The notes under the pieces were generated by a model. That model was given only the letters and a program-made list of their open reading frames with translations, searched no databases and had not been told where the DNA came from. This document shows, piece after piece, positions 47,301-57,731 of a stretch of 64,000 bases of DNA. Source of the stretch: Candidatus Hydrogenedentota bacterium (lineage in GTDB: Bacteria; Hydrogenedentota; Hydrogenedentia; Hydrogenedentales; JAEUWI01); assembly GCA_019637335.1 (NCBI GenBank), contig JAHBVV010000003.1:310001-374000 (forward strand). The letters are read 5' to 3'. The translations under genes were made by a program, and so were the position numbers. The stretch's first letter is position 1; every line of letters begins with the position of its first letter.

Positions 47301-50300
47301 AAATCACCATCACCGTCCTCAATGCAACCGACACGGTGGGCAATCTGATTGGCGCGCAAAACACCGCGACTGTCCTGGTGGAAGGCGTTGGCGTGGCGCC
47401 GGAAGTAACCGGCGTCGAAGTGCTCGGGGCGCGATCCGTCGCCGTGCGTTTCAGCGAACCGATCGACGTCGGCGCGCTGCAAGCGGCCAACTACACGTTA
47501 AGCGGCTCTGGCCGTGGCACACTGGCCGAAAATCCCACCAGCGTTTCCGCGCTTCCCGTGAGCGACCCGGAAAACCCCGAGGTGACCTTCCCCGAGAATC
47601 GAAACGGATATCGCCTCACGTGGAGCGCCGGTGAAATGCGCCAGGGCGGCGATATCACCATAACGGTCGCCAACGTCCTCGACGGAAGCGGCGATGCCGT
47701 CGGCGCACAAAACAGCGGAACCGACCCCGGCGCGGGCATCGGCATCGCGCCAACGGTAAGCGCTTTGAGCGTCCCCACCGGCCTGTCCGTCCTCGTGGAA
47801 TTCAGCGAGCCCATGGGCGGCGGCGCGCTGGATGCGGCCAACTACGCGATCAGCGGGGAGGGCCGCGGAACGCTCGCACTGAATCCGGACTCCGTGTCTC
47901 TCGACGGGCCCGGCCGCTATCTCCTCGCCTGGAACGCGGGCGAAATGGTAAACGGGCGCGATATCACCGTCACCGCCGCAAACGTCCTGGACGAAGCCGG
48001 CAACCTGCTCGGCATGCCCGACAGCGCCACCGCCGCGCGCGCCGGGCGCGATGGCCTCATCGCCATTTCCATTCCCGCCCGCCTCGACGCGACGCTGTAC
48101 GAGGACGGCGCGGGCGCTATCGCCAGCGGCGCGGGCGCTTCCCTGCTGGCTGGCCGAAACGCCGATGGCGAAATTCGCCGCGCCCTGATTCACTTCGATG
48201 TCGCCGGCAATATTCCCGCCGGCTCCATCGTGCAGGCGGCGGAACTGACGCTGCACAGCGATGGATCCGCCGGTGACGCGAACAGCCGCACCGTGGATCT
48301 GCTGCTTGCGGCGGCATCCTGGTCGGAAGGCGATTCGGATGCCGGCGATGACTTCCTGACCGGCGCCCCCGCCGCCCCCGGAGACGCCACCTGGATTCAC
48401 CGCGAGTTCGACACTGCGGCCTGGGCAAATCCCGGCGGCGATTTCGCCCCCGGCCCGCGTGCAACCCTCGCCGTGGCCGGCGCGGGCGCGTGGACTTGGG
48501 AGTCTCCCGAGATGCTCGCCGATGTACAACAATGGCTGGACGATCCCGACGCCAATTTCGGATGGCTGCTTCGCGGCGATGAGAGCGTTCCCGGAACCGT
48601 CAAGCACTTCTTCAGCGATGAACACGGCGAATTGGCCCAGCGCCCCGCGCTCGACATCATCTATTCGCTGAATGGCGGCCCGGGCGGGCCCGTGCTCGGA
48701 ACCATCGGCGATCAGGACGTTGACGAGGGCGATACGCTCGCGCTCGACCTCACCGCCGTTGACACCGGCGATAACCCGCTCGCGATTACCGCCGTGCTGG
48801 CCAGCCTGCCCGCCGGCCACAACGCCACGCTCGAAGACCGGGGGGACGGTACGGCCGCCTTCACCTGGACGCCGGCATTCGTCGATTCGGGAACCTACGT
48901 GGTCACCTTCATTGCGACCCAGCAGGGCGTTGCGGATCCCCTGAGCGCCTCCGAGACCATCGTTATAAACGTGCGCGAATTCAACCAGCCCCCCGTCTTC
49001 GAAGACCCCGGTGTGCAGTTCGCAACCGAAGGCAGTCTGTTTACCTTCGACCCCGTCCTGAACGATGGGGACGCCGGTGACACGCATTCCTATTCCCTGG
49101 TTGTCTCCAAGGGTGACGCCGAAGTCGACCCCGCAACCGGGCGTCTCACCTGGACCCCGGGATTCAGTGACGCCGGCGACCATACCATACGGATCCGCGC
49201 CGTGGACAGCGGAATACCGCCTCGCGACGCCCTCCTCGAACTGCAAATTAACGTGGTGGACGCAAACGGGCCGCCGGCCATCGCCCCCATTGGCGATCAG
49301 GTCGTCGTCGAACGCGAAACCCTGTCCTTCCTCGTCCAGGCGACCGATCCGGACCTCGCCGACACCCTCGCGTTCGCCCTCGAAGGGGCGCGGGCCGGAA
49401 GTAGTATTGACCCCGTGTCCGGGGTGTTCACCTGGACGCCCACGATCATTGATGCCGGCGAATATGACGTCACCTTCGTGGTCACCGACAACGGCGATCC
49501 CGCCTTGAGCGCGCGCCAGACCATCCGGATCACCGTCCTCGACGCCAACCAGCAGCCCACGGATATCCGCCTCACGCCATCGAACATTGCCGAGAATCAG
49601 CCCGCCGGAACCGTCGTCGGCGTGCTTACGACCGTCGACCCCGATGTCGCCGACCAGCACACCTACACATTTGCCGAAGGGCCGGGCGACAGCGGAAACC
49701 AGCATTTCGTAATCCAGGGCAATGAGCTCAGGTCGGCTACATCGTTCAACTTCGAGGCGCAATCCAGCTACAGCATTCGCATACGGACCTTCGATGGCAA
49801 AGATGGGGCCTTCACGCGCGCCCTTACCGTGAGCATCACCAATGCCAACGACCCCCCGGAGGCCATCTTGCTTTCGAACACGACCGTCGATGAAAACGTC
49901 CCGCCCGGGACCGTGGTCGGCGCCCTCCGCACCATCGACGAAGACCGGTCCAATGTGCATCTCTACAGTCTCGTGGCAGGCGAAGGCGACACCGACAACT
50001 CGCTCTTCGCCATCAGCGGCGACAACCTCGTCACCGCCGGGCCCATCGATTTCGAGACAAAGAGCAGCCTCAGCGTTCGAATTCGCAGCACCGACCCGGC
50101 CGGAGCCTTTGTCGAAGCCGTCTTCACCATCGCCGTGAACGATCTCAACGATACGCCGGAAAGTATCAGCCTGAGCAACGCGACCGTCCTGGAGAATCAG
50201 CCCGCCGGCACACTGGTCGGCGAGTTCATGGCGGGCGATGCCGACGGCGATTCCCACACCTACACGCTGGTTTCCGGAGAGGGCGCCGCCGACAACGACC

Positions 50301-52510
50301 GCTTCCAGATCGAGGGCAACGAGCTCTTGACCGCCGTCCCGCTGGACTTCGAGCGGGCCCGCTTCCGGAGCATCCGGGTTCGCGCCAGCGACGGCCGGAA
50401 CGTGAGCTTCGAGATGGTCTTCGAGATCGAGGTCCTGGATGCGAACGATCCCCCCACCGACATCGTACTCAGCGCCTCCGCGATCCTGGGCAACGTGCCC
50501 GCCGGCACAAAGATCGCCGATATCCGGACCATCGACCAGGACCTGGATGACGCCCATGTCTACAGCCTTGTCGCCGGAGAAGGCGGGCAGAACAACAGCC
50601 GTTTCCAGATTGATGGAAGTGCGCTCGTCGCGCGCCAACGCGTAAACTTCGATTCAAATGCCCAGTTCAACATCCGGATCCGCACCACGGATCGCGGCGG
50701 AGCCACATTCGAGAAGCCCTTCATACTCACAAACGATGACGTCGACGGCGACGGCCTTTCCGATGCCTGGGAACTGGCCAACTTCGGCAATCTGGCGGCC
50801 GGCCCCGAGGAAGACGCCGATGGCGACGGCCTGACCAACGCGCAAGAGTTCGAATTCGGCACGGATCCGCTCAATCCCGATACCGACGGCGACGGATTCT
50901 CGGACGCCGAGGAAATAGCGCTCGGAACCGACCCCCTGGATCCAAACGATGCGCCCGCATCGCTGCGCGTAACCCCGCAATCGGCCTCGGCGCCGCGCTC
51001 CGGCGGCACGGTAACCCTGCGCGTCGAAAACCGGGGCAAGGCCGGAATGAACTGGCGGGCGGTCCCCGTCGCGGGGGACTTCATCGAGATTCTTTCCGGG
51101 TCCAGTGGCGTCGATCGCGGCGAAATTCGCGTCTCGGTCGCCCCCAACGCCGCGCCAACCGCGCGCGCCGCGGCGGTTCGTGTCTCCGCGCCCGGTACCG
51201 CGGGCAGCCCGCTGGAGGTCGAGATCGTTCAGGATCCCTGCGTGGCGCCTCCCGCGCCTACCGGCGTCCGCGCAACCAACGGAACCGTTCCCGGCCTCGT
51301 GCGAATCACGTGGAGCCCCGTACCCGACGCCGAGCGCTACATGATCTATCGCGGCCTCGAAAACGATCCGGCTCGCGCCGTTCTCCTCGCCACGGTGACC
51401 GGCTCCGCCTATACCGACCGGAACGCCCCGGCCCTCCGGGACAAACAGGCCGGAGGAGACGCCGGTTGCGCCCTGCTGCCCGAGCCCGAGCCCGCCGCCA
51501 GCGCATACCTCTACTGGGTGCGCGCATCCAGCGCCTGCGGGACCAGCGCCTTCAGCGTCCCCGATGACGGCTTCCCCGGCCCGGGCGCTCCACCGGCGCG
51601 CGAAATCTTCGAGCCCGTGCTTCCAACCTTCGAAACCGAAGATCGGACCCTCACCGCGCGCGAAGACTCCGTGCTGGCAATCCGGTTGCGCCGGGACACC
51701 GCGATCGATCCCGCCTCCATCCAGGGGCTCGTCGAGTTTGCCGGCGGTTCCAGCGACAGCGTCGCCTGGCAGGCGATCGATGCCGCCGGACTCCGGGATG
51801 GCTGGGCCGTGTACCGCCCGGAACCCGGCCAGTTCACGCCGGGAGACAGCGTGACATTCACCGTCGTCGCGTCCACCGTCGCCGGCGAGGCGATCGGGCC
51901 CCTCAGCTACAGCTTCGATATCGAGACCGAAGCCGAGTTCCTGGGCAGGATCGCGGCCAGCGCGGAACCGCTCTACCAGCCCGGCTACACCGAGTTCGAT
52001 GCGAGCGCGCTCGATCTCGCGCGCGAAGACAACAGCCAGGTCAACGTCTATACCGCCGCGCCGGATGGCCTCCCAAGCGCCCCCCCCGGCGCGATCGGCC
52101 CCGTATACGCCATCGTGCCCGATGAGCTCTACCAGAGGCCCCAGCGCGTGTGGATTCCGCTCGAAGGCGATCTGCAAGCCACCGACGTCTCCGTACAGTA
52201 CTACTTCGCGGACAAGTCCGGCGAGGCGAGCGGTTGGCAACCCGCGGGCGCCATCCGCGGATGGACCGTCCCGGACACCTTTGTAGCGCTGGAACTGGAC
52301 GGCGTCCGCTATGTCGGCTTCGTCGTGCGGCACGGCGGCCTGATCCAGATCAGCACCGCCGCCCTCCGCTCCATGAAGCCCGCCCAGGCCGCCATGCTTC
52401 CGCTCGAGGATTTGGTGCGGTCGCACGGAGGAAACGGAATCGTTATCCTCGGATTGCTCGGAGCCCTCTGCCTGCACGCCATGCGCCGGCGGCGATACAT
52501 CGCCCCCTGA
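41372..52510 (+). CDS. Giant modular exoprotein: propeller-like head, 12 Ig-like repeats, cadherin-like, TSP3, FN3 and sorting tail
   Basis: A 3712-residue secreted or surface protein; ATG 41372 follows AAGGA. Order: signal peptide (about 15-37); propeller-like head (about 60-490); an Ig-like linker region (about 490-690); twelve tandem Ig-like repeats of about 90 residues (about 690-1777), each with a T-V-N-x-L-x-T start and a [12 protein letters not shown]-type strand; three Big-type repeats with F-x-E-P-M-G and A-N-Y (about 1905-2225); a DNRLRE/CBM96-like domain (about 2228-2437, [11 protein letters not shown]); putative Ig domains (about 2440-2725); four cadherin-like domains (about 2730-3120); calcium-binding TSP3 repeats ([24 protein letters not shown]; about 3125-3195); BACON-like and FN3-like domains; C-terminal GGNG, hydrophobic helix and RRRR. 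Likely adhesion or matrix; no enzyme motif. Confidence 0.92.
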   Translation: MSSCHRNSVSFLFPLQAARRLAWALVWGALASPALAFSLSAGLLPAIALASGEEKATTGVASPAPAVTFAGISPANSTPPDSHGAVGPNHVMTQINGQSVIRDRAGNLLSSVGLTSFWSSLGVSDVFDPKVLYDVHSNRFIAVACAQRRSSASGMLFGVSATGDPTGAWHLWLLDADPANVNWVDFPSIGLTANRITFTGNLFSVSGDQFGGVNIWTIDKASALDGGGITMQLMKVTNAGGTLVPAYTHDAAQSTQYIVRTGTSNLFGTGRLQVYQITGSIGSLTFSQIPFASIGPPWSISLPNAKQLGTTATIETNDDRLMNAVVRNGRLWTTHTIGFNTTTRDHTAVQWWEISPADGSVIQTGLIEDVDASGVFNPSTGRFYYFPSVAVNSANDVLIGFTGSGALEYPSCYYAFRPSTAAPGLFNDPFKYKAGLGTYSGPRWGDYSRAVVDPVDDTSFWTVQQYTIGGNQTANFWAKVGTAGSGGGDTTPPSVSGATATSSTAVRITFSEAMQNNAALVNPANYTFNGGLTASAVTRLNTTQVSVSVNEMRNGQNYTATVSTSGPSDSAGNTVSGSANTAAFTGIGVAPTATITLSNPNPTNLDTVAFGVAFSESVGTTFTAADVSASGTLASGAAIAVTGGPINFSVQVTPSNPAANGTLGINIGTGITDLAGNTFAGASSPASYTLDNTPPTIGVNTLVTRDSRPPLTGTVNDTAAQIRIDVGGQNNLVATNNGNGTWTLPDNAINPALADGLYNVVARATDTAGNTGTDTTTGELRIDTVPPAVTVNTLVTANNRPQLSGTVSETGAVVTVTVSGQTNMATNNGNGTWTLPANVLTALPDNVYSVTATATDAAGNTGTDPTSNELTIDTTGPTVTVNTLATRNTRPALSGTINDNTATVSVAVGGQTRSATNNGNGTWTLPAGAINPGLADGTYNVVVTGTDIVGNTGTDNTSGELRIDTTLNVTVNSLTTSDTTPPLSGTIDDNTATLTVTVNGNTYPGTNNGNGTWTLPDNTISPPLANGTYDVAVSAIDSLGNTATDATTNELIIDATAPVITVNSLITSDNRPPLSGTVSTPAAVITVDVGGQTGLPAINNGNGTWTLPDNTINPGLADGVYNVVARATAGGTGTDNTTNELTIDTIAPVTSVNSRVTNNQRPALSGSVNEPGAAITINVGGQTGLPATNSGSGAWSLAAGVINPPLAQGTYAVTVNATDPAGNTNNNTVAGALVIDLTAPVITVAPLVTRDTTPPLTGTINDNAATIRIDVAGQTNLAAINHGNGAWTLPDNTLAPLAEGTYSVTARATDQAGNVGTDSSSNELTIDITPPAVTVTPLATANNRPALAGTVDDPAASISISVAGQTHAATNNGDGTWTLPANILSALADGEYNVVATATDLLGNAADDNTTNELRIDTTPPAVTVAPLLTSLASPGLGGSVDDIFAQVTVTVNGQTRNAANLGNGTWALASGQLDPLASGVYDVAVTAADLVGNTASDTTQDELTVDLDPPVITVDQLITNDPSPPLSGTIDDPEATIMITVEGQTLPAANVGDGTWTIADNALAPLPDGAYNVLAVATDAAGNVGADPTLADDLFIVTDAPEISVIPLVTSDTTPQINGYVSQVNSSISVTIAGQTHNAINNGDGTWTLPDNTLAPLPEGLYDVEALVTDLLGNSRVDATDAELTIDLNAPAITVNPLTSRSRTPALSGTVSDPAAPVRITVAGQTHGAANNGDGTWALPANTLAPLADGVYDVIAVAEGSVSATDATVNELVIDTVGPSLVISGPNVPETQVGPVSFNLHYGPDAQVGLLLSHVSTFSLLDQNVTVFTPGEGNVQKTFPISTATASGVVSISGTGDAVRTVTVSELTGDGYLGVAVIGGSAVDAAGNPAPSAISTDLVRVDNTAPRVQSASVANLGILTITFDEPMGESALDPSNYTISGSGQGSLAPQPDLVVQMSPVRYRLVWSIGSSVNGGEITITVLNATDTVGNLIGAQNTATVLVEGVGVAPEVTGVEVLGARSVAVRFSEPIDVGALQAANYTLSGSGRGTLAENPTSVSALPVSDPENPEVTFPENRNGYRLTWSAGEMRQGGDITITVANVLDGSGDAVGAQNSGTDPGAGIGIAPTVSALSVPTGLSVLVEFSEPMGGGALDAANYAISGEGRGTLALNPDSVSLDGPGRYLLAWNAGEMVNGRDITVTAANVLDEAGNLLGMPDSATAARAGRDGLIAISIPARLDATLYEDGAGAIASGAGASLLAGRNADGEIRRALIHFDVAGNIPAGSIVQAAELTLHSDGSAGDANSRTVDLLLAAASWSEGDSDAGDDFLTGAPAAPGDATWIHREFDTAAWANPGGDFAPGPRATLAVAGAGAWTWESPEMLADVQQWLDDPDANFGWLLRGDESVPGTVKHFFSDEHGELAQRPALDIIYSLNGGPGGPVLGTIGDQDVDEGDTLALDLTAVDTGDNPLAITAVLASLPAGHNATLEDRGDGTAAFTWTPAFVDSGTYVVTFIATQQGVADPLSASETIVINVREFNQPPVFEDPGVQFATEGSLFTFDPVLNDGDAGDTHSYSLVVSKGDAEVDPATGRLTWTPGFSDAGDHTIRIRAVDSGIPPRDALLELQINVVDANGPPAIAPIGDQVVVERETLSFLVQATDPDLADTLAFALEGARAGSSIDPVSGVFTWTPTIIDAGEYDVTFVVTDNGDPALSARQTIRITVLDANQQPTDIRLTPSNIAENQPAGTVVGVLTTVDPDVADQHTYTFAEGPGDSGNQHFVIQGNELRSATSFNFEAQSSYSIRIRTFDGKDGAFTRALTVSITNANDPPEAILLSNTTVDENVPPGTVVGALRTIDEDRSNVHLYSLVAGEGDTDNSLFAISGDNLVTAGPIDFETKSSLSVRIRSTDPAGAFVEAVFTIAVNDLNDTPESISLSNATVLENQPAGTLVGEFMAGDADGDSHTYTLVSGEGAADNDRFQIEGNELLTAVPLDFERARFRSIRVRASDGRNVSFEMVFEIEVLDANDPPTDIVLSASAILGNVPAGTKIADIRTIDQDLDDAHVYSLVAGEGGQNNSRFQIDGSALVARQRVNFDSNAQFNIRIRTTDRGGATFEKPFILTNDDVDGDGLSDAWELANFGNLAAGPEEDADGDGLTNAQEFEFGTDPLNPDTDGDGFSDAEEIALGTDPLDPNDAPASLRVTPQSASAPRSGGTVTLRVENRGKAGMNWRAVPVAGDFIEILSGSSGVDRGEIRVSVAPNAAPTARAAAVRVSAPGTAGSPLEVEIVQDPCVAPPAPTGVRATNGTVPGLVRITWSPVPDAERYMIYRGLENDPARAVLLATVTGSAYTDRNAPALRDKQAGGDAGCALLPEPEPAASAYLYWVRASSACGTSAFSVPDDGFPGPGAPPAREIFEPVLPTFETEDRTLTAREDSVLAIRLRRDTAIDPASIQGLVEFAGGSSDSVAWQAIDAAGLRDGWAVYRPEPGQFTPGDSVTFTVVASTVAGEAIGPLSYSFDIETEAEFLGRIAASAEPLYQPGYTEFDASALDLAREDNSQVNVYTAAPDGLPSAPPGAIGPVYAIVPDELYQRPQRVWIPLEGDLQATDVSVQYYFADKSGEASGWQPAGAIRGWTVPDTFVALELDGVRYVGFVVRHGGLIQISTAALRSMKPAQAAMLPLEDLVRSHGGNGIVILGLLGALCLHAMRRRRYIAP
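43440..46710 (+). repeat. Twelve in-frame tandem Ig-domain coding repeats
   Basis: Twelve diverged units of about 270 bases within the giant gene. The start of each can be followed by protein motifs such as [32 protein letters not shown] and [16 protein letters not shown]. The strand motif [11 protein letters not shown] is the best kept, later changing to [11 protein letters not shown]. Divergence grows toward the 3-prime units (9 and 11 are most altered). Confidence 0.88.
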
Positions 52511-52574
52511 CGGGTTGCGGACGGAATTCGGATCGCCGCGCCGGTACCCGCCGGCGCGGCGGAGGCTTGCCCAG

Positions 52575-53861
52575 ATGATAGAGTTCAAGTGCCCCCACTG
52601 CGGGAAAGCACTGCACCTGCGCGACGAGTACGCCGGGCGGGATGGCTGGTGCCGCGTCTGCCGGAAGATGGTCATCGTGCCCGGCTCCGGCGAAGTCGCC
52701 CGCGTGGAGGACCTCCCGCCCGAAATCGGCTACCCCCGCCTCCAGCGCCTCCTGCAATACGCCGCGGGCAAGGCCGAGGACGCGCGCGCCCTTCGCCTCG
52801 ACTGGGATCGAGAAAAGCGCCGCCTCGAAGATATCGAAGCCGAAATGAAACATGCGCGCGACGCCCTGGCGGCGGAAGTCCGGCGAGCCGAGACGATGCG
52901 CGCCCAACTGGACGCCCTCCAGCGCGATCGAGACGCCCTGCAGCACGATTACGACGCCCTGCAGCGCGATCGCGATGACGCCGTCGCGCGCGCCAAAGAT
53001 CTCGAATCGGCGCTGCGCGAGCGCTCGGAAAACGTCGCCAGCGGCGATCCGGGCGCCGAAACGCTCCAGCGCGAACTGGACCGCGAGCGGCAGGCCCGGG
53101 AGGAGGCGGAAGCGCGCCTGGACGAGAGGGACCGGCGGATCGGCGATCAGGATGCCGCGATCCAGCGGCTCGAATCATTCGAAAACGAGGCCCGCCTCAA
53201 ACGCGTCGAACTGGAATCCGCGCTGGACGCGTCGCGCGCCGCCCTCGAACTTGCGGACGCGGATCGCGCGCGCCTCCTCCGCGAAATTGCCGATCTCGAA
53301 GCCGCCGCCGGCGAGCAGGCGGATCAGCTGCGCCAGGAAGTGGCCGCCTTGGAAGTCGCCCTCGCCGCAGCCCGCGCCGCCCTCTCCGAGGACGAACAAG
53401 CCCAGCGGAAGCGCGTCGCCGACCGCGACGCAACCATCGCCATGCTGCGCGCGGAGCTCGGGGAGACCCGCGCCGCGGCCGCCGCCGATCGCGAAACCCG
53501 CTCCGGTTATGCGGCCGATCTTGAAGCCGAAATCATGAACCTGAATGAAATCCTCGCCGGCCGCGGGACCGATGATCGCGAGGCCGAAGCCCTCCGAAAA
53601 CGGATCGCCGATCAGAACGCGGAATTGGACCAGCTCCGCGCCAGGGTGAGCGAATTGGAACTACAGGCCACGGATTGGGCCGACGCCCTTGAACCCGGCG
53701 GCGCGGAAGTGGATGTCATCCTGCTGGATCCCGATTCCCCGCCCGCCTTTCAAAGCGCCCCGGAAGACCCCGCTCCCGGCGCCCCCACGGCAGCCGACCC
53801 GCGCCGCGCGCGCGAACAAAAGGACATGATGGAGGCCCTTTCGGATTTCCTGAACAAGTAG
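52575..53861 (+). CDS. Zinc-ribbon protein with long coiled coil
   Basis: A 428-residue, probably cytosolic protein. The N-terminal zinc ribbon is CPHCGKAL...WCRVCRK (about residues 5-33; CxxC-x(n)-CxxC), a type common at the start of planctomycete proteins. From about residue 75 to 370 it is almost continuous heptad-rich Glu/Arg/Ala coiled coil, including tandem LQRDRDALQHDYDAL-type repeats. A Pro-rich stretch and a short acidic end (MMEALSDFLNK) follow. GGAGG precedes the ATG at 52575. It begins 65 bases after the giant exoprotein gene, in the same direction. The function is unknown; a scaffolding or structural role is an inference. Confidence 0.75.
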   Translation: MIEFKCPHCGKALHLRDEYAGRDGWCRVCRKMVIVPGSGEVARVEDLPPEIGYPRLQRLLQYAAGKAEDARALRLDWDREKRRLEDIEAEMKHARDALAAEVRRAETMRAQLDALQRDRDALQHDYDALQRDRDDAVARAKDLESALRERSENVASGDPGAETLQRELDRERQAREEAEARLDERDRRIGDQDAAIQRLESFENEARLKRVELESALDASRAALELADADRARLLREIADLEAAAGEQADQLRQEVAALEVALAAARAALSEDEQAQRKRVADRDATIAMLRAELGETRAAAAADRETRSGYAADLEAEIMNLNEILAGRGTDDREAEALRKRIADQNAELDQLRARVSELELQATDWADALEPGGAEVDVILLDPDSPPAFQSAPEDPAPGAPTAADPRRAREQKDMMEALSDFLNK

Positions 53862-53946
53862 GTTACAATAGGAAGTGCGCGCCTTGAGCTCGCGCCCGGA
53901 CACTCGTCCGAGCCCGCAGCCCGCGGCGACCAACATGGGGCCTTAA

Positions 53947-54636
53947 ATGCGCAAACTCTTCATAACCTGCGACTGCGGCCAGCAGATGCAAGTGCCGCGC
54001 TCCGCCATCGGAAAGATGGGGCAGTGCCCCTCCTGCGGCCAGCGGATCCCCATCAATCGCGATACCACCTCCCGCGCACCCCAGGCCCGACCCTCCATCG
54101 AAGGCATGACGCGAAACCGATGGGGTGGGGGAGCCCGCCCCTCTCTCGACGCAAAACAGCGCTTCGGCCGCGCCGTCGATCTCTACTGCGCCGGACATTT
54201 CGGCGAAGCCCTGGCCATCTTCGACGCCCTCAAAGCCGAATTCCCCGATAGCGCCGAGATCGATCGCGCCCGCAGGCAATGCATCGAAGCCCGAAACCGC
54301 GACCCCATCCAGTTGCCCGGCCCCGCGGGCGGACCCATCGCGGGCGATGAGTTCGACGGCGAGACCATACGCGCCCTCCGGCGCATCGCCGTGGAAAAAA
54401 TGCTACACGGCTCCACCGACGCCGTCCAGATACAGGCCGCCGAACTGGTCGCGCGCCTCGCCGGCGTCTACAATGGCCCCGAGCAGCAAGACTCGGATTC
54501 CGCAACCGGAGCCGCCGCGCAGCGGGATGCCGGTTCCAACGGCCACGCGCGCGATCGGATCCACGGCGGCGGCGCGGATGCGCCCGCGGATCAGCCCGAC
54601 TCGCGGCAGGCCGCGGACGAGGCCCCGGAGTCCTGA
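53947..54636 (+). CDS. Small zinc-ribbon protein
   Basis: A 229-residue protein with an N-terminal ribbon CDCGQQM...CPSCGQ (about residues 9-31) and a middle helical, TPR-like piece (KQRFGRAVDLYCAGHFGEAL, about 68-90). The C-terminal 45 residues are low-complexity Asp/Ala/Gly. It follows the other zinc-ribbon gene by 85 bases and precedes a secreted GH9 gene. The shared type of N-terminal ribbon in two neighbours suggests a common partner, but neither could be assigned a function. Confidence 0.68.
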   Translation: MRKLFITCDCGQQMQVPRSAIGKMGQCPSCGQRIPINRDTTSRAPQARPSIEGMTRNRWGGGARPSLDAKQRFGRAVDLYCAGHFGEALAIFDALKAEFPDSAEIDRARRQCIEARNRDPIQLPGPAGGPIAGDEFDGETIRALRRIAVEKMLHGSTDAVQIQAAELVARLAGVYNGPEQQDSDSATGAAAQRDAGSNGHARDRIHGGGADAPADQPDSRQAADEAPES

Positions 54637-54690
54637 TTTCCCGCATCCGCCAGCCCCGCGCCGGCGCGGGCCAACCGGAGTGTACAACCC

Positions 54691-57234
54691 GTGCGTAATT
54701 TCCTGGCCACCCTCATTTCCGCGCTGTTCCTCGCGCAGACGCCCCTCGTACACGCCGCGCCCGATCAGGCGCTCCCCGAGCATGCCGGCGCCCATCCCGT
54801 TTCTTCCCCGGAGTACAGCGGTATAGACCAGATCCTCGTCCTCTCCAGCTCCTGGGTGATTGTCGTCACCTCCACCATGCCGGAACTCATGGACGAAATC
54901 GACCGCCTCGCCCACGGCCAGTTCTACCGCTCGCTCGACGTCTGGAAAAAAAGCCAGCAGGAAGGCCGCCTCGACTGGAATACCCGCAAGGCCATTTCCG
55001 CCCTGCGCGACGACTACATCACCCAGGCCCGGGAAAACGTCGGCGAACGCGCCCTCAAATCCCCCGAGACCTACACCATTCAAAGCCCCGGCGATCCCGC
55101 CTACGCGGATCCCGTCGCCCCGGCGGAAGTGGGGTACACGCTCGTCGGACTCGGCGCGGGCCGCCACACCGGCGGCCACGAAATCGACTACGCCCACTAT
55201 GCCTACCTGCGCCTCCCTTCGCCCATGAAGCCCGGGCAGCGCTACACCTTCACCGCCATGGGCGACAAGCAAGCCACATTGCACTACGACGAGAGCCATA
55301 CCGTCTCTCGCGCCATCAAGGTCAACCAGATCGGCTACCTCAGCACCGCCCCGCGAAAATTCGCCTACCTCGGCGCGCACATCTACGGCGTGGGCCCGCT
55401 CGACTGCGCCCCCTATACCCGCTTCGAGGTCGTCAACGCGGACACCGGCGACGTCGCCCTGCGCGGGGAGGTCCAATTGCGCGACCGGAGCGCCCGTATC
55501 GCCTCCGAAGGCGCGAAGTCCGGCGACGAACCCCCGCCCCTCATCAATGGCGAAGACGTTTACGAGCTCGACCTGACCGGACTCCGCGAAACCTGCGACT
55601 TCTTCATCCGGGTGCCCGGCATGGGCCGCTCCTGGCCCTTCCGCCACGCGCCCGATGTCTACGCGCCGGTTTTCAAGACCGCCGCCCGCGCCCTCTACCA
55701 CCAGCGCTGCGGCGTCGCCTGCGAAGCCCCCTACACCGGCTGGACGCGCCCCCAATGCCACACCGCCCCCGTCTACGAATCGGATCTCATCGCCTTCGGC
55801 CTCGGCGAGTTCAACCCGCCCGAAAACTACAACGTCTTCGATATCGTCGGTGGCTCCATCGACAAGTCCCGAATGACCGAAAACGTCCGCGGCGGCTGGC
55901 ACGACGCCGCCGACTGGGATCGCCGAAACCAGCACTACACCGTCGTCTTCGATCTCCTCTACGCCTACGAGCTCGCGCCCGAAAACTTTACCGACGGCCA
56001 GCTCACTATCCCCGAGTCCGGCAATGGCGTCCCCGACATCCTCGACGAAGCCGCGTTCGGCCTCGAAGTCTGGGCCCGCAGCATGACCCCGGAGGGCGGC
56101 GTCTCCGGCTACGTCGAAACCCACACCCATCCGCGCCTCAACGACGATGTCGACTACGCATTCTCCCGCCGCACCCGATGGGATTCCCTGCTCTTCGCCG
56201 CCGCCGCCGCCCAGCTCGCCCAGCATCTCAAAAACTTCGACGGCAGCGAAAGCGAACGCTGGGAAGCCCTCGCAAAACGCGCCTGGGCCTTCGGCAGCGA
56301 CCCCGCAAACAGCCTCGGGCAGGTCGAGATTGCCGCGCGGCGCAATCGGGGATCCGGCGAACCCTATACCCTCACCTGGGAAGAAAAAGAAAACTACGTC
56401 ACGCCCTACCGCCTCCACGCGCGTATTCGCATGCACCGCCTCACCGGCGACAAGAGCTACCTGGAAGGCCTCTCCGATGACATGCGCGGCTTCCCCCGGC
56501 CCTACCAGTGGCCGCGTACGCTTAAAGACTACTGGCCCTGGTTCAGCTACGCCCTGGCCGGCGCCGATTCCGTACTCCCCGATTTCCAGCGAAAGCGCAT
56601 CCTCCGCGAGCACCTCATCGCGCCCGCCGAGGACCTGCTCGCCCACCTCGACAAGATCCCCTACCGCCGCACCTGGCCCCGAAACCAGGCCGGCTTTATG
56701 GGCTGGGGAAACACCGACATGACCAACGCAGGGCGCGCCCTCCTTATCGCCCACGACCTCACCGGAGACGCCCGATTCCGGGACGCCGCCATCCTCAATT
56801 TCGATTTCATGCTCGGGGCCAACCCCATGGGCATGTCCTGGACCACCGGCCTCGGCTACGTTTACCCCACCGACATCCAGCACGAGATCAGCCAGAAAGA
56901 CGGCATCCCCGATCCCGTCCCCGGCATCACCATCTACGGCGTCACCGGCGGAATGTTTCGCGACCTGCGGGAAACCGTCTGGAAGTCGCCCGGCGGCGCC
57001 GCGTCCCCGAATCCCGTCGTGTTCGATTCGCCCGAAGTTCCCCTCTGGCGCCGCTGGTCCTGCCACCCGCACCTGAACGTGGGCCAATGCGAATTCACCA
57101 TCCAGGAAACCATCAGCTCCACCATCTTCTGCGCCGCCATGCTCATCGATCCCGAGGTCCCCGCAACCGCCGAGGCAACCCCGCGCGCGCCCCGCCCCGC
57201 CGAGGCCCTCTATGGCCGCTGGTATCTCCCATAA
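54691..57234 (+). CDS. Secreted glycoside hydrolase family 9-type enzyme
   Basis: An 847-residue protein with a signal peptide (about residues 1-22). An unrecognised N-terminal region (about 30-205) precedes an Ig-like CelD_N domain (AIKVNQIGYLSTAPRKFAYLG, about 208-315) and the (alpha/alpha)6 catalytic barrel. The base Asp region is GGWHDAADWDRRNQHY; the acid Glu is best placed in QCEFTIQET near residue 805. MLGANPMGMSWTTGLG corresponds to the family LGxNPxxxSYxxGxG motif, but the usual HHR is replaced by a QHE-type stretch. GH9 enzymes cut beta-1,4-glucans; a few act on chitosan-like or mixed glucans. GTG start at 54691. Confidence 0.88.
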   Translation: MRNFLATLISALFLAQTPLVHAAPDQALPEHAGAHPVSSPEYSGIDQILVLSSSWVIVVTSTMPELMDEIDRLAHGQFYRSLDVWKKSQQEGRLDWNTRKAISALRDDYITQARENVGERALKSPETYTIQSPGDPAYADPVAPAEVGYTLVGLGAGRHTGGHEIDYAHYAYLRLPSPMKPGQRYTFTAMGDKQATLHYDESHTVSRAIKVNQIGYLSTAPRKFAYLGAHIYGVGPLDCAPYTRFEVVNADTGDVALRGEVQLRDRSARIASEGAKSGDEPPPLINGEDVYELDLTGLRETCDFFIRVPGMGRSWPFRHAPDVYAPVFKTAARALYHQRCGVACEAPYTGWTRPQCHTAPVYESDLIAFGLGEFNPPENYNVFDIVGGSIDKSRMTENVRGGWHDAADWDRRNQHYTVVFDLLYAYELAPENFTDGQLTIPESGNGVPDILDEAAFGLEVWARSMTPEGGVSGYVETHTHPRLNDDVDYAFSRRTRWDSLLFAAAAAQLAQHLKNFDGSESERWEALAKRAWAFGSDPANSLGQVEIAARRNRGSGEPYTLTWEEKENYVTPYRLHARIRMHRLTGDKSYLEGLSDDMRGFPRPYQWPRTLKDYWPWFSYALAGADSVLPDFQRKRILREHLIAPAEDLLAHLDKIPYRRTWPRNQAGFMGWGNTDMTNAGRALLIAHDLTGDARFRDAAILNFDFMLGANPMGMSWTTGLGYVYPTDIQHEISQKDGIPDPVPGITIYGVTGGMFRDLRETVWKSPGGAASPNPVVFDSPEVPLWRRWSCHPHLNVGQCEFTIQETISSTIFCAAMLIDPEVPATAEATPRAPRPAEALYGRWYLP

Positions 57235-57245
57235 CCCGCCGCAAG

Positions 57246-57680
57246 GCGCAAATGTAGGATAGCCGTCCCGGCTGTCCACCGCGCCGCAAGGCGCAAAGGA
57301 TCGCGGACATTCCTGTCCGCGACAAAGCGAGCCCACCTCCAAAAGCTCCCCTGACCCCACCAAAACCACCTCGAAAAGAAAGTGGCACAGCCGTCCCCGC
57401 CTCACCCAACGCGCGCGCAGAACACAGTACGCGCAATGCCAACCCCATCACCCAAAGCTACAACAGAAGCGTGGACCAATGGGAGCGCGGGCGGCCCGCC
57501 CGCAACGCGCCGGAAGGCGCAAAGGATCGCGGGCATTCCTGCCGGCGGCAAAGCCCCCTTCGACTTCCGACGGGCACGCAACGCTGGAATCGGGCCAAGT
57601 CCGCAAAAAGCAGGCTGAAAGTCCGCCGCAGGCGGAATAACCGTCCCGGCTGTCCGGCTGTCCGGCTGTCTAACGCAACC
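57246..57680 (+). repeat. Family-A palindromic repeats, copy 5 and partial units
   Basis: The 541-base gap after the GH9 gene has no gene. A full unit at 57248-57390 begins 14 bases after the stop codon and is almost the same as the one at 32465-32610, 24.8 kb away. Partial pieces lie at about 57483-57550 (GCGGGCATTCCTGCCGGC variant) and 57605-57672 (three GTCCGGCT repeats in tandem). Confidence 0.85.
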
Positions 57681-57685
57681 CCAAA

Positions 57686-57714
57686 TTGCGCGCCGGATCG
57701 CCGTGTGATAGACT
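57686..57714 (+). promoter_or_regulatory. Candidate extended -10 promoter for the glycan cluster
   Basis: TTGCGC (57686-57691), 17-base spacer, TGA-TAGACT (57706-57714), the same -10 hexamer as the candidate at 41180. The predicted start of transcription would be about 57721. Confidence 0.45.
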
Positions 57715-57715
57715 C

Positions 57716-57731
57716 TCAACTAATCAGTTGA
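57716..57731. promoter_or_regulatory. Possible operator: TCAACT-AATC-AGTTGA palindrome
   Basis: A perfect 6-base inverted repeat with a 4-base centre, lying over the predicted transcription start of the glycan cluster. A repressor bound here would block initiation. It is short, so chance is possible. Confidence 0.35.

Noticed and set aside
54403-57405. A 1000-codon minus-strand open frame opposite the GH9 gene
   Set aside because: It is a shadow of a clear GH9 coding sequence and runs into a family-A repeat at its start. Similar long shadows opposite the NRPS (35246-37642) and the MacA-like adaptor (11833-13587) were rejected for the same reason.
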